A DNA stretch of 52,642 nt from Mycetohabitans rhizoxinica HKI 454 (lineage in GTDB: Bacteria > Pseudomonadota > Gammaproteobacteria > Burkholderiales > Burkholderiaceae). Both the position numbers and the translations under genes were made by a program. The DNA lies in assembly GCF_000198775.1 (NCBI RefSeq), contig NC_014718.1, forward strand, positions 140,038 through 192,679, in the 5' to 3' direction. This document shows, in pieces, positions 37,532 to 44,988 of this stretch. How positions within the stretch are numbered: position 1 is the first letter of the stretch; each line of letters begins with the position of its first letter. A model generated the notes under the pieces. That model did no database searches. It saw nothing but the letters and a program-made list of their open reading frames with translations, and was not told the DNA's origin.

Positions 37532-37678
37532 TCAAAACAGCTGCCTGCCCAGGCTGGACAGGCTGATCCATTTGACCGTGCTTATCAGCGTCCGCCCCGT
37601 TTCATCGATCGATTCGATCATCGCGCGCTGTCCGCGGGCTTCGGCGACGACGCGCACGATCCGTTGTCGATAGCGCAT
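37532..37678 (-). CDS. Small hypothetical protein, 48 residues
   Basis: The frame MRYRQRIVRVVAEARGQRAM followed by IESIDETGRTLISTVKWISL has balanced composition and a beta-strand-like pattern, and it looks coding, but I cannot assign it to a named family. It lies alone between the end of the box operon and the livG/livF remnant. A longer frame reaches 37759 with an Arg/Lys-rich start; I prefer the internal Met. It could also be part of the rearranged debris in this stretch. Confidence 0.35.
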   Translation of the reverse strand: MRYRQRIVRVVAEARGQRAMIESIDETGRTLISTVKWISLSSLGRQLF

Positions 37679-37827
37679 CAGCGCGCCGATGGGGGGACAT
37701 TCGATGTTCTTTCGTCTTTTGACGGGCTTGGGCATACGGGCGAGGACGCGAGTAGGCAAACGCGGCCGGGATTATCGCACGAAGGCGGGCGGACGTTGTC
37801 GCCCGCAGCGGCGGCAGCCTCGATCCG

Positions 37828-38212
37828 CACCGCGGGCTGGTGCGCACATGCCAGAACATCCGACTGTTCAAGTCGTTGGCCGTGATCGAGAACCTGCTAG
37901 CCGCGCAGCACCGGTTGACTCAAAGCGGGCTATTGCGCGGGTTGCTGGCCACGCCGGTATATCGGCGCGTGGAACGCGATGCACTAAAGCGTGCGGCGCG
38001 CTGGCTCGAGCGCATGGTATTAGATCTTCGATATCATTCGCGCGATTCGCGACGAGGGCGTGACGGTGTTTCTGGTCGAGCAGAACGCGAACAACGCACT
38101 GCAGGTGGCCGATCGCGGCTCCGTAGTGGAAACCGGCCGCGTGGTGCTGGCCGATACCGACGCGAATTTGCTGGTTAACGAACGCGTTAAAAGCGCGTAC
38201 CTGGGCGGCTGA
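37828..38212 (+). pseudogene. livG-livF deletion fusion (branched-chain-type ABC transporter ATPases)
   Basis: The first part, HRGLVRTCQNIRLFKSLAVI to LERMVL, is the middle of LivG, the HAAT-family ABC ATPase, after its Walker A region. At about 38018 it joins the final segment of LivF in another frame: IFDIIRAIRDEGVTVFLVEQ, then VETGRVVLADTDANLL and YLGG. A single deletion that removed the 3' half of livG and most of livF explains this, leaving no Walker A or signature motif. Such ABC systems commonly adjoin box genes and import aromatic acids, so the benzoate-uptake transporter of this locus has probably been lost. Confidence 0.8.
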
Positions 38213-38235
38213 CCGGGGGCACGCCCGCGGCCACA

Positions 38236-38261
38236 CCCGACGGCACGGCTGCGCCGTCGGG
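38236..38261. terminator. GC-rich hairpin between converging genes
   Basis: CCCGACGGC and GCCGTCGGG form a perfect 9-bp stem with an 8-nt loop. It lies between the rightward liv remnant and the leftward Rnk-like gene (stop at 38279). No T-run flanks it on either strand, so it may only assist termination. Confidence 0.4.
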
Positions 38262-38278
38262 CCGGCGCGGCCACGGTG

Positions 38279-38680
38279 TCAAAGCCGATAGTCGCCAGCC
38301 GCCTCGGGCTGGAATACGATCTGCTCGACCTTGAGCGTTTGCGGTGCCCCGCTGGGGGGCGTCACGCGCAACTCGTCGCCCGGCGTTGCGCCGAGCAGCG
38401 CGAGGCCGACCGGCGAGAACACGTTCAACCGTCCCTGTGAGAAGTCGGCGTTCGGTGGGTAGACGACGGTCCACGTCATGCGTTCGCCGGACGATGGATT
38501 CGACAGCGTCACAGTCGAATTCATCGTAACGACGCTCGGGTCGATGTCGGTGGCTTCAACCACGGCCGCGCGCTCGAGCAGGGCATCAAGCATCGTCTGG
38601 TAGCCGGATTGCGGGCTCGCTTGTGCCGCATGGCGCTCGAGTCGGCTGACGTCGGTTTCTGTCAGATAGCAGGTCTTCAT
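38279..38680 (-). CDS. GreA/GreB-type elongation factor, Rnk-like
   Basis: A 133-residue protein matching Rnk (regulator of nucleoside diphosphate kinase), which binds RNA polymerase near the secondary channel like GreA but has a short N-terminal coiled coil. Visible: YLTETDVSRLERHAAQ at the N-terminus, AAVVEATDIDPSVVTMNSTV leading the FKBP-like C-terminal fold, MTWTVVYPPNAD and VFSPVGLALLGATPGDEL. The start at 38680 follows GGAGA. A longer frame to 38866 is rejected because this start has a good ribosome binding site and fits the family length. It appears intact. Confidence 0.85.
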   Translation of the reverse strand: MKTCYLTETDVSRLERHAAQASPQSGYQTMLDALLERAAVVEATDIDPSVVTMNSTVTLSNPSSGERMTWTVVYPPNADFSQGRLNVFSPVGLALLGATPGDELRVTPPSGAPQTLKVEQIVFQPEAAGDYRL

Positions 38681-39110
38681 CTTGTTTCTCCAACGCAACG
38701 AAAAGTCAAATGGTTGGGTGCGCCCGGTACCCGCCCAGGCAGCGGCTGAAACAAGGGGCCGCTTAGTGCGAGTGCCGGGCCAATGAAAGCGGTGCCGCGG
38801 CGATGTATCGGAGCAGGTTGATACCAGGTCGGTCCGTTCGGATCGCGCGCGCCGCTGCCGCCGCACGCATGGCGTGGCGACGTCGCAACGGCACTGGGAA
38901 CAGGAACACGCGCATGGCGGGTCTCAACCGGAGAACGGGGAATGAAGAAAACAACACGATGCTATCACAGCGTGCCGTATCAGGTAGCCCGGATGCGCTA
39001 TTGTTACGCGTGCGCGTCGCCATGTGGGCGACATTGCGCGCATGATAGTTGGCGCCCCGCGTCCGGCTCCGTATTGCGCTTGCGTACGGACTAGCGAGGA
39101 CGACTCGCAT
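38681..39110. other. Gene-free stretch
   Basis: No gene is recognisable between the Rnk-like gene and the IS3 remnant. Short open frames occur on both strands without family motifs. The promoter of the leftward Rnk-like gene should lie at the left end. Confidence 0.4.
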
Positions 39111-39320
39111 GGGCATGGGGTTGAAGTGTCGGACATTGAACGCAGCGGCAGTTTGTCGATGTGGCAACTCTTCTTCACGCATCCGCTTCAGCACCGAAAG
39201 CTTGAATTCGACGCTGTAGAACGCTCGCTTCTTTTTGGCAACACCTGCCTCAGCGTGTGCGGGATAACCAGCAATCCATTGGCGCAGCGATGAAACATCG
39301 ACCTCGTGCCGCTGAACCAC
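39111..39320 (-). pseudogene. IS3-family transposase OrfA remnant
   Basis: The translation MVQRHEVDVSSLRQWIAGYP, then AKKKRAFYSVEFKLSVLKRM and REEELPHRQTAAAFNVR, is the HTH (helix-turn-helix 1) part of an IS3-group OrfA. After about 70 residues the homology ends, no OrfB exists, and no terminal inverted repeats are evident. The fragment abuts the 3' end of the Fic gene (5 bp). Confidence 0.7.
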
Positions 39321-39325
39321 AGTCT

Positions 39326-40090
39326 TCAGCGGTGATCCTCGCGCAGACCGAGCACGTCAAGGTATGTGCCGAGAGCACGCTGAACCGACGCAGCGACCAA
39401 CTGTGTAATGCCGCTGTAATCGCCTGTCACGCACGCCTCATCCAATGAGTCGTAGTAAGCGAGGCGATCTTCTTTACGGATAACGGCAGGTGGATAACCA
39501 AACTTCATCAACTCAAAGTTGAGCAGCAGTCGGCCCGTTCTGCCGTTACTGTCCACAAACGGGTGGATTTTTACAAACCGTGTATGCAGCTCGGCTGCAC
39601 GCGTGACAGGATGCACCGTCTGAGCTTGCGCGTGCCAATCAATGAGCGCAGCCATTTCGGCCGGCAGATGCAGGAAGTCCGGCGGCGTTGTACTAGCGCC
39701 CGCGATCACCACGTTCTCATGGTGATATTGGCCGGCTTCTTTGTCATCAATCCCTTTCAGCACTAGGCTGTGAAGGTTGCGAATCTGCCATTCGGACAGC
39801 GTCTCGTTCTTCGCGACGATCTCTTCGACGTAGAGAATAGCGTCGCGATGGTTCGTGGCCTCGAAGTGCTCGCGCAGCGACTTGCCTCCCACCGTAATGC
39901 CTTCCAGTACCACCTTCGTCTCACGCAATGTTAGCGTGTTGCCTTCGATTGCGTTCGAGTGGTACGTCCATTCCAGCATCAGCTTTTCGCGCAGTGATGC
40001 GACCGTATGCGGCGGCAGTGGACGCGCTGCATCAAGCTTCGCCTTGTCGGCGTCAACCGCTTCCAGCATAGGCTGTAAAGACGAATCCAT
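39326..40090 (-). CDS. Fic-domain protein (class II, self-inhibited AMP-transferase)
   Basis: A 254-residue Fic protein that would transfer AMP from ATP to a hydroxyl on a target protein. The Fic motif is HPFVDSNGRTGR (H176-R187), with the catalytic His and both phosphate-binding Arg present; the usual first Gly after D180 is Ser. The inhibitory helix motif SNAIEGN (45-51, with E49) lies N-terminal in the same chain, which makes it class II. This explains the absence of a separate antitoxin gene. The flap region and the helical domain look complete. Neighbours are IS and antitoxin remnants, suggesting a mobile or plastic spot. Confidence 0.88.
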   Translation of the reverse strand: MDSSLQPMLEAVDADKAKLDAARPLPPHTVASLREKLMLEWTYHSNAIEGNTLTLRETKVVLEGITVGGKSLREHFEATNHRDAILYVEEIVAKNETLSEWQIRNLHSLVLKGIDDKEAGQYHHENVVIAGASTTPPDFLHLPAEMAALIDWHAQAQTVHPVTRAAELHTRFVKIHPFVDSNGRTGRLLLNFELMKFGYPPAVIRKEDRLAYYDSLDEACVTGDYSGITQLVAASVQRALGTYLDVLGLREDHR

Positions 40091-40247
40091 CCCTTTCTCT
40101 CATCACGATTTTAACCTACCACGCCTACACGCAAAATCTTGCCAGACGGCGCGTCGGAAAAATCTGCATATATGAACCGTTCATCTCGATAAGTGGTATT
40201 GACTTGCTGGGCGAGATACAAAGTATCTTACATGATAGGAGGTCGTA

Positions 40248-40550
40248 ATGGCTGCAACGACAATGGTTCATATCCGTATTGACGAGGCCCTCAAAGCGCA
40301 GGCTGCGCAAACGTTGGCCTCGATGGGTCTCACTGTTTCCGATGCCATTCGAGTTTTCCTGACGCGCGTCGTGGCAGACAAGGTGCTGCCCTTTGCCACC
40401 GAAGCGCCTAATGCGGCCAGCTGTGCCGCCCTGGTCCGGCGCGGGCACCTCGCTTGCGATGACCGCGAAGCCGCGCCGCTGTTCCTCGGCGCGCCGTTTC
40501 CACGGCCGCGTTCAACGCAAGAATGTTGGTCTGAAACGCGATGCCTTTGA
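40248..40550 (+). pseudogene. RelB/DinJ-type antitoxin, C-terminus replaced
   Basis: The N-terminal ~58 residues are a DinJ/RelB ribbon-helix-helix antitoxin: TMVHIRIDEALKAQAAQTLA, LTVSDAIRVFLTRVV, then PFATEAPNA. The strong ribosome binding site taggaggt precedes the ATG. From about residue 60 (~40425) the frame enters DNA that, on the other strand, encodes a chemotaxis-receptor fragment, so the toxin-wrapping C-terminus is lost and the last ~40 codons are antisense filler. No RelE/YafQ toxin follows. The DNA-binding half could still fold and repress. Confidence 0.75.
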
Positions 40551-40800
40551 GGATGCCGGTGATTTTGGCAACGTGGGCCGAGCGGGCGCTGGTATCGGTC
40601 ATCGTCTCCACCACTTAGCTGACCACGGCGCTGGCTTCGTGCGCCACTTCCGATGCGTTAGCAGCCTGCGGGCTGGCCTGTTGCACGTTCTGCGCGTTCC
40701 GTTTCACGGGCGTGGTCAGCGCTTCCATGCTGGGGACGGTCTCTTGCAGCGAAGCAGCCTGCTGCTCAGCGCGCGGCAGTCGCTGGTGACAACTGTGGGC
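40420..40800 (-). pseudogene. Methyl-accepting chemotaxis protein fragment
   Basis: Leftward translation gives EQQAASLQETVPSMEALTTP, QASPQAANASEVAHEA, a TAA stop near 40617, then [20 protein letters not shown] and [20 protein letters not shown]. Another frameshift leads to [12 protein letters not shown]. This is the methylation helix and signalling tip region of an MCP, about a quarter of a full receptor, with a stop, a frameshift and both ends missing. Confidence 0.85.
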
Positions 40801-40922
40801 TGCCCACAAGCGGATCCGCGCTATTGCAGTGATGATTGCCCCGTACAACGACGACGCTTATCGGGTCCCCGACGGATTTATCGTTGCAACAACGGTGCTG
40901 CCGTGCAACAGATCAAAATGCG

Positions 40923-40962
40923 GCCATGCCCGGCGATGCAGATCGTTGGGCATGGCTTTTTT
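40923..40962 (+). terminator. Rho-independent terminator upstream of tRNA-Leu
   Basis: GCCATGCCC (40923-40931) and GGGCATGGC (40948-40956) form a perfect 9-bp stem followed directly by TTTTTT (40957-40962). It reads rightward and would stop transcripts entering the tRNA gene. The gene it originally served is not recognisable. A -10-like TAGAAT (40980-40985) for the tRNA follows. Confidence 0.75.
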
Positions 40963-40999
40963 CTTGCGCGTCTAGATGGTAGAATGCGCTCCGCCCTTT

Positions 41000-41347
41000 C
41001 CCGGGGTGATGAAATTGGTAAACATAGCGGACTTAACAATTTGAGTGCACGGCCGGAAACGGCCGATGTAGAACCCTTCAAATTCGGCGAACCCCCTGGC
41101 GCATGAGCCGAGGCAACGCCGAGCCAAGCCGGTCGGGCCTGCTGGGCCTGGCAGGAAGGTGTAGAGACTAGACGGAGGGCGCCTAATGCGCGATACCGCA
41201 GTAACACGAGCGGCACCGCGCGATGGCGAAGGCATAGTCCAGCGCACGAACGCCGGTCATCGCGATGATCGGCGGCGCCGAAAGGCGTGGTGTGAAGAAA
41301 ATCCGCCGCTTCACGGCTTGCCGGTTCGAGTCCGGTCCCCGGGACCA
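41000..41347 (+). tRNA. tRNA-Leu(UAA), interrupted by a group I intron
   Basis: The exons are 41000-41034 and 41298-41347. Joined, they form a complete class II tRNA: acceptor CCCGGGG (41000-41006) pairs perfectly with CCCCGGG (41337-41343), discriminator A and encoded CCA follow, and the D-arm is ATG/CAT. The anticodon stem GCGGA/TCCGC encloses the loop CTT|AAAA, and the variable arm is long, as leucine requires. The T-arm contains TTCGAGT. The loop gives anticodon UAA, and the intron sits right after U34, the site used by cyanobacterial and plastid tRNA-Leu(UAA) introns. It decodes UUA (and UUG by wobble). Confidence 0.92.
41035..41297 (+). ncRNA. Self-splicing group I intron (IC3-like) in tRNA-Leu
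   Basis: A 263-nt ribozyme without an ORF. The internal guide GAGU pairs with the last exon bases ACUU, giving the required U-G wobble at the 5' splice site. P2 is a perfect CGGCCG-GAAA-CGGCCG hairpin. The core contains TCAAATTCGGCGAA (J3/4-P4) and GCAACGCCGAGCCAAGC (P5/P4). P7 strands are GACTA (41166-41170) and TAGTC (~41235), within AGACTAGACGG and AAGGCATAGTCCAG. A GAAA-capped hairpin (GCC-GAAA-GGC) lies near the 3' end, and the final nucleotide is the conserved G. The core closely resembles the Azoarcus tRNA-Ile intron. Confidence 0.9.
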
Positions 41348-41976
41348 CAGATTATTCCGCGCCTATGCGCCTCATTGATGCTGCCGCGCGGATGACGATC
41401 GTGTCCCGCCGGGGCTGTATCGTCGCGCGCGGTACGCGCCAGCGCGCGCAATTGTGCGAGCGCAGTATGCATCTCTTCCAGCGCAGGATCGGCTTCGGAC
41501 GTCGCCGCCGCAGCCCCGGTCGTGGACACGAAATTTGAGCGCAGTGGCGCATCGTCGATGCTCAGGTCGGCAATTAGCGCGACGGCGGCGATCGCGGTAC
41601 CGATACCGGCCATCCAGTGCGAACGTGACACGTCTCGTGCGGCCCTACGCGCGTGTGGCACCCTGCGTGCGTTGCGTAGAAACAGGCGCATCCACTTGCT
41701 CCACCGCCACCGCGATGTTCGTCGATGACGGCCGTGGGACTGCGGCGCAATACGGCGCACGCTGGCATGCAGTGCAAGATCGTATTGGGCGCGGCGTAAC
41801 GGGTTGGTCAACGCGGCGTATGCGTCGTTAATCCGCTGGAATTGCGCTTGCGCATAGTGCTCCCGCCCGCGATTGCGGTCCGGATGCCACTTCATCGCTG
41901 CACGCCGCCACGCCGCCTTCAACTCGGTTGGCGTTGCGTGAGGCGTGACCCCCAGGATGTCATATAACGTTTTCAT
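41311..41976 (-). CDS. DnaJ-domain protein with a membrane segment
   Basis: A 221-residue protein from the ATG at 41976 (an upstream ATG at 41997 is possible). The J domain spans residues 1-65: MKTLYDILGVTPHATPTELK, the HPD tripeptide in MKWHPDRNRG, then RINDAYAALTNPLRRAQYD. It would recruit and stimulate an Hsp70. A basic linker follows, then a hydrophobic segment (WMAGIGTAIAAVALIADLS) that may anchor it in the membrane, and a tail. The frame closes only at 41311, inside the convergent tRNA-Leu gene, so the last ~12 residues (GPGDRTRTGKP) are antisense to the tRNA T-arm. The original stop may have been lost or the overlap may be native. Confidence 0.82.
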   Translation of the reverse strand: MKTLYDILGVTPHATPTELKAAWRRAAMKWHPDRNRGREHYAQAQFQRINDAYAALTNPLRRAQYDLALHASVRRIAPQSHGRHRRTSRWRWSKWMRLFLRNARRVPHARRAARDVSRSHWMAGIGTAIAAVALIADLSIDDAPLRSNFVSTTGAAAATSEADPALEEMHTALAQLRALARTARDDTAPAGHDRHPRGSINEAHRRGIICGPGDRTRTGKP

Positions 41977-41997
41977 CGCGGCGTTCTTTATCGGCAC

Positions 41998-42785
41998 GCC
42001 ACGCCCGTCGCGTACCGAGGGTTTTACGGATGCGGGGCACGAGTGTTTGTACGCAAACGCACGCTGACAGGCTGGCTGCTTCGCGCGAGTTGCCTTCGCT
42101 TCGCACGGTTTCTCCTTACCCGCCGTGAACGGCTGCCTAATTTGGACGGCCTAAACGATCTATCGGACACGTCAGGGGAAAGAAATGTTTCGAGTGGTAA
42201 CCCGGGATGGATGGACAAGCATAGCAAAAACGAAGCAGACCATTGCAGGTGTCGCGAAATGGAGTCTTTGCGGCACGAATGCGCCAATGCCATACCGGAT
42301 TTTCGTGGGACTGCGGAGATACAAAGATTTACAAACCGTCGGCGTCTGTAACGCTTCGACGCCATAATGACGCCGTGCTCGCTTACTATGGGTTTTGTCT
42401 CGGCGGTGCTTGAAAGACCGGCACCTTTTTACAGAACTTCGCAGAGGCCAGGATCGGTGACTGACAGGTCTCAGCGATCGGACGCGCGAGCGCCGTGTAC
42501 CGCTCGGGCCAGCCAATAGGCAATGTGAGGCGGTGATGTCCGAGCGTGGGGCGTTGCGTGCCGCAGGCCGTGCGTCAACCTGGCTTGTCCCCCGTCCAAA
42601 AGGGCATTGACATGACGCAACGCTTTTCGCCACGGGCTGGATTTTCGTACGCAGTCCATGATGATGGCATGGCCGTCACTCAGGTATGGCCGTGTGCGGG
42701 ATCAGGGCGATTGTATGCATCAACGATGCACAGGTTCGCCGGGACAGGGCGCCACGCGCTATCCTATCGATAAGGGGCAGAGTGA
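41998..42785. other. Intergenic region of about 790 bp
   Basis: Several open frames of 60-150 codons occur on both strands (for example leftward 42172-42633), but none shows a recognisable motif or a good ribosome binding site, and their composition looks like chance. The stretch separates the DnaJ gene from the divergent VpsR-like gene and must contain both promoters. Confidence 0.45.
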
Positions 42786-44543
42786 ATGAACAGCGGACAC
42801 AGGCGGCAACTCGTCTACGTGACGCGGTCAGCGGACCGTGCGCTACAACGGTTGCTGACCCGGCATGGATGGAGCGTCGCGACGTGCGATACGGCGCGTC
42901 AGGCAGAGCGCCTGGTGAACACTACTGGCGCACGCGTGGGCATCTTTGATGTTAGCAGCGGCTTTGATGAGGCAATCGCGCAGTTCGAACCAGTGCTGCT
43001 TCGCCCGGACATGATGTGGGTGGCCACGCCCACGGCCGCGCAATTGGCGGCGGCGCATGTGCGTCGATGTGTGCGCAGCCATTGTTTTGACTTCGTGGCG
43101 ATGCCGGGCCCCGCGCAATTAGTGGTAGATGTGGTCGCACGCGCGTACCAGATGGCAGAGCTTGACGCGGGGGGCGACGCACCGCGTGCACAAGGCGAGA
43201 TGATCGGCGCCTGCGAGGCGATGCAGCAATTATTCCGCGTAATTGGCAAGGTTGCCAATACTGACGCGCCAGTGCTAATTTTCGGCGAGTCTGGCACGGG
43301 CAAGGAGCTCACGGCCAAGTCGATCCACGACCAGTCGATTCGCGCAACGGGGCCGTTCGTTGCCATCAACTGTGGTGCGATTCCGCCTCATCTGCTGCAA
43401 TCCGAACTGTTCGGCTACGAGCGGGGAGCGTTTACCGGCGCGAATCAGCGCAAGATCGGCTACGTCGAAGCGGCCAATGGCGGTACGCTTTTTCTGGACG
43501 AGATTGGCGATCTTCCGCTTGAGAGCCAAGCGGGCCTGCTGCGCTTTCTGCAGGAGCGCACCATACAACGCCTGGGCGGACACGATGCGATTTCGGTGGA
43601 TGTACGAATCATCTCTGCCACGCACGTCGACTTGGAGGCGGCGGTGAGCGCGGGGCGCTTCCGTTCAGACCTCTATCATCGATTGTGCGTACTCAGGCTC
43701 GAGGAGCCGCCGCTGCGCGGCCGCGGTCGTGACATCGAGTTGCTTGCGCAGCGCATGTTCGAGCGCTATCGTGGCGACAGCCCGCGGCACATCCGCGGCT
43801 TCTCTGCGGCGGCGCTCAACGCGATGTATCGTTATTCGTGGCCGGGCAACGTGCGCGAGTTGATCAATCGAGTGCGCCGCGCGATCGTGATGGCCGAGGG
43901 GCGAGTGATCACCCCCGAGGACCTGGAGCTAGAGGATGTCCTTGAGCAACAGGCACCGACGCTGGCGCTCGCTCGCGAGAACGCCGAGCGCCGCGCGATC
44001 GAAGGGGCGCTCGCGCGACATCGGAACCGGCTTGCCGGTGCCGCGCAGGAACTCGGCGTGTCCCGCGCCACGCTGTACCGGCTGATGCTCTCGCACGGTA
44101 TGCGCACGCGCCAGGGCCAGGATGATACCCGGCCGAAGCCGTCGCGCGCCGTGTCGTTGACGCGCGCAACCGGCCGTGGGCTGGCCGCTGACGCTCGGGC
44201 CAGACTGGCTCGCGCCGCGCCGGACGACGCGCCGCACTCGGCACATCCGCCGGCGCGAACATCGGGCGATACTGCCTGCGCAGACGACGCGGTGGTGTGC
44301 GATTTTGATCCCCACCGGTCGTGTTCATCGACGACAGCGCGGGCTGACGCCACATCGCTGCATGCGCATCGGCGCAATCCATGGCTTCCCGGCAGCCCAC
44401 ATGCCGGCGCCGATACGCTGCCCGACCCAGACGAACGTAGCTGGCACTGCGTTTTCGACCTTGCCGGCAGCGGTCGCCGCACGATGCTTGACGAGACATT
44501 GAACGACATCGTCAAGGATCTTCGGCTCTTGCAGCGCAATTGA
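42786..44543 (+). CDS. VpsR-like sigma54-interacting transcriptional regulator
   Basis: A 585-residue enhancer-binding protein. Residues ~8-125 form a receiver-like domain (VGIFDVSSGFD has an Asp at the phosphorylation position) of the kind found in VpsR-type regulators of exopolysaccharide. The AAA+ domain has Walker A GESGTGKE (167-174), the sigma54-contacting GAFTGA (214-219), Walker B GGTLFLDEIGDLP and the arginine-finger region RFRSDLYHRL. A Fis-type HTH (AAQELGVSRATLYRLMLSHG) ends near residue 446. An unusual ~140-residue Arg/Ala/Pro-rich extension follows, ending in a more ordered segment (MLDETLNDIVKDLRLLQ). The location before the polysaccharide genes supports a role in their activation. 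Confidence 0.88.
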   Translation: MNSGHRRQLVYVTRSADRALQRLLTRHGWSVATCDTARQAERLVNTTGARVGIFDVSSGFDEAIAQFEPVLLRPDMMWVATPTAAQLAAAHVRRCVRSHCFDFVAMPGPAQLVVDVVARAYQMAELDAGGDAPRAQGEMIGACEAMQQLFRVIGKVANTDAPVLIFGESGTGKELTAKSIHDQSIRATGPFVAINCGAIPPHLLQSELFGYERGAFTGANQRKIGYVEAANGGTLFLDEIGDLPLESQAGLLRFLQERTIQRLGGHDAISVDVRIISATHVDLEAAVSAGRFRSDLYHRLCVLRLEEPPLRGRGRDIELLAQRMFERYRGDSPRHIRGFSAAALNAMYRYSWPGNVRELINRVRRAIVMAEGRVITPEDLELEDVLEQQAPTLALARENAERRAIEGALARHRNRLAGAAQELGVSRATLYRLMLSHGMRTRQGQDDTRPKPSRAVSLTRATGRGLAADARARLARAAPDDAPHSAHPPARTSGDTACADDAVVCDFDPHRSCSSTTARADATSLHAHRRNPWLPGSPHAGADTLPDPDERSWHCVFDLAGSGRRTMLDETLNDIVKDLRLLQRN

Positions 44544-44636
44544 CGCGCTGTGGCTGCTGATACGCGTCGGGCGTGCGCCCCCCCGGTCCCCAGGCCGGCG
44601 GCGCTGCGACTTTGTTCGCAAGCGTACTGAATGCAA

Positions 44637-44688
44637 TGCCTCTCAACGGATTAAATCGGTTCGATTATTAACGAATCTTTAAGAGGCA
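44637..44688. promoter_or_regulatory. Nested inverted repeats before the carrier-protein gene
   Basis: TGCCTCT (44637-44643) pairs with AGAGGCA (44682-44688). Inside, GGTTCG (44658-44663) pairs with CGAATC (44672-44677) with one G-U pair, around an AT-rich loop. The structure sits between the sigma54 regulator and the ACP gene. It could attenuate read-through or bind a dimeric regulator. No T-run follows directly. Confidence 0.4.
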
Positions 44689-44736
44689 GGCTCTGCCGCC
44701 GCCGAGTAGTGGCGCTGGGCCGTACCTGGGGACACC

Positions 44737-44988
44737 ATGAATAGCAAGCTGCGAGAAATCCTTGCCCAATGGGCCGACCTGGACGTGCCCATCGCGTCGC
44801 TGCCCGACGATGCCAGCCTGTACGATGCCGGTATGTCATCATTGGCCACCGTCAAGATCCTGATGGCGATTGAGAACGCCTTTAATGTCGAAATTCCGGA
44901 CGAGTGGCTCACGCGCGAGTTGTTTACGAGCGTTGCTTCGTTGAGCCAGGCCATCAAGCAGCTCCAGTCCGACGAGGCAGCCGCATGA
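44737..44988 (+). CDS. Acyl (phosphopantetheine) carrier protein
   Basis: An 83-residue carrier protein. The 4'-phosphopantetheine site is the Ser in YDAGMSSLATVKILMAIEN (the usual DSL motif reads GMSSL), followed by FNVEIPDEWLTRELF, which is helix III and its loop. It differs from fatty-acid AcpP and resembles stand-alone carriers paired with dedicated ligases or dehydrogenases. Its stop overlaps the start of the acyl-CoA dehydrogenase (ATGATGG), so translation is coupled. The pair probably modifies or supplies an acyl or aminoacyl group for the neighbouring polysaccharide or another small molecule. Confidence 0.88.
   Translation: MNSKLREILAQWADLDVPIASLPDDASLYDAGMSSLATVKILMAIENAFNVEIPDEWLTRELFTSVASLSQAIKQLQSDEAAA

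Noticed and set aside
42172..42633. 154-codon leftward frame between the DnaJ and VpsR-like genes
   Set aside because: It has no recognisable motif and no ribosome binding site, and its composition fits chance.
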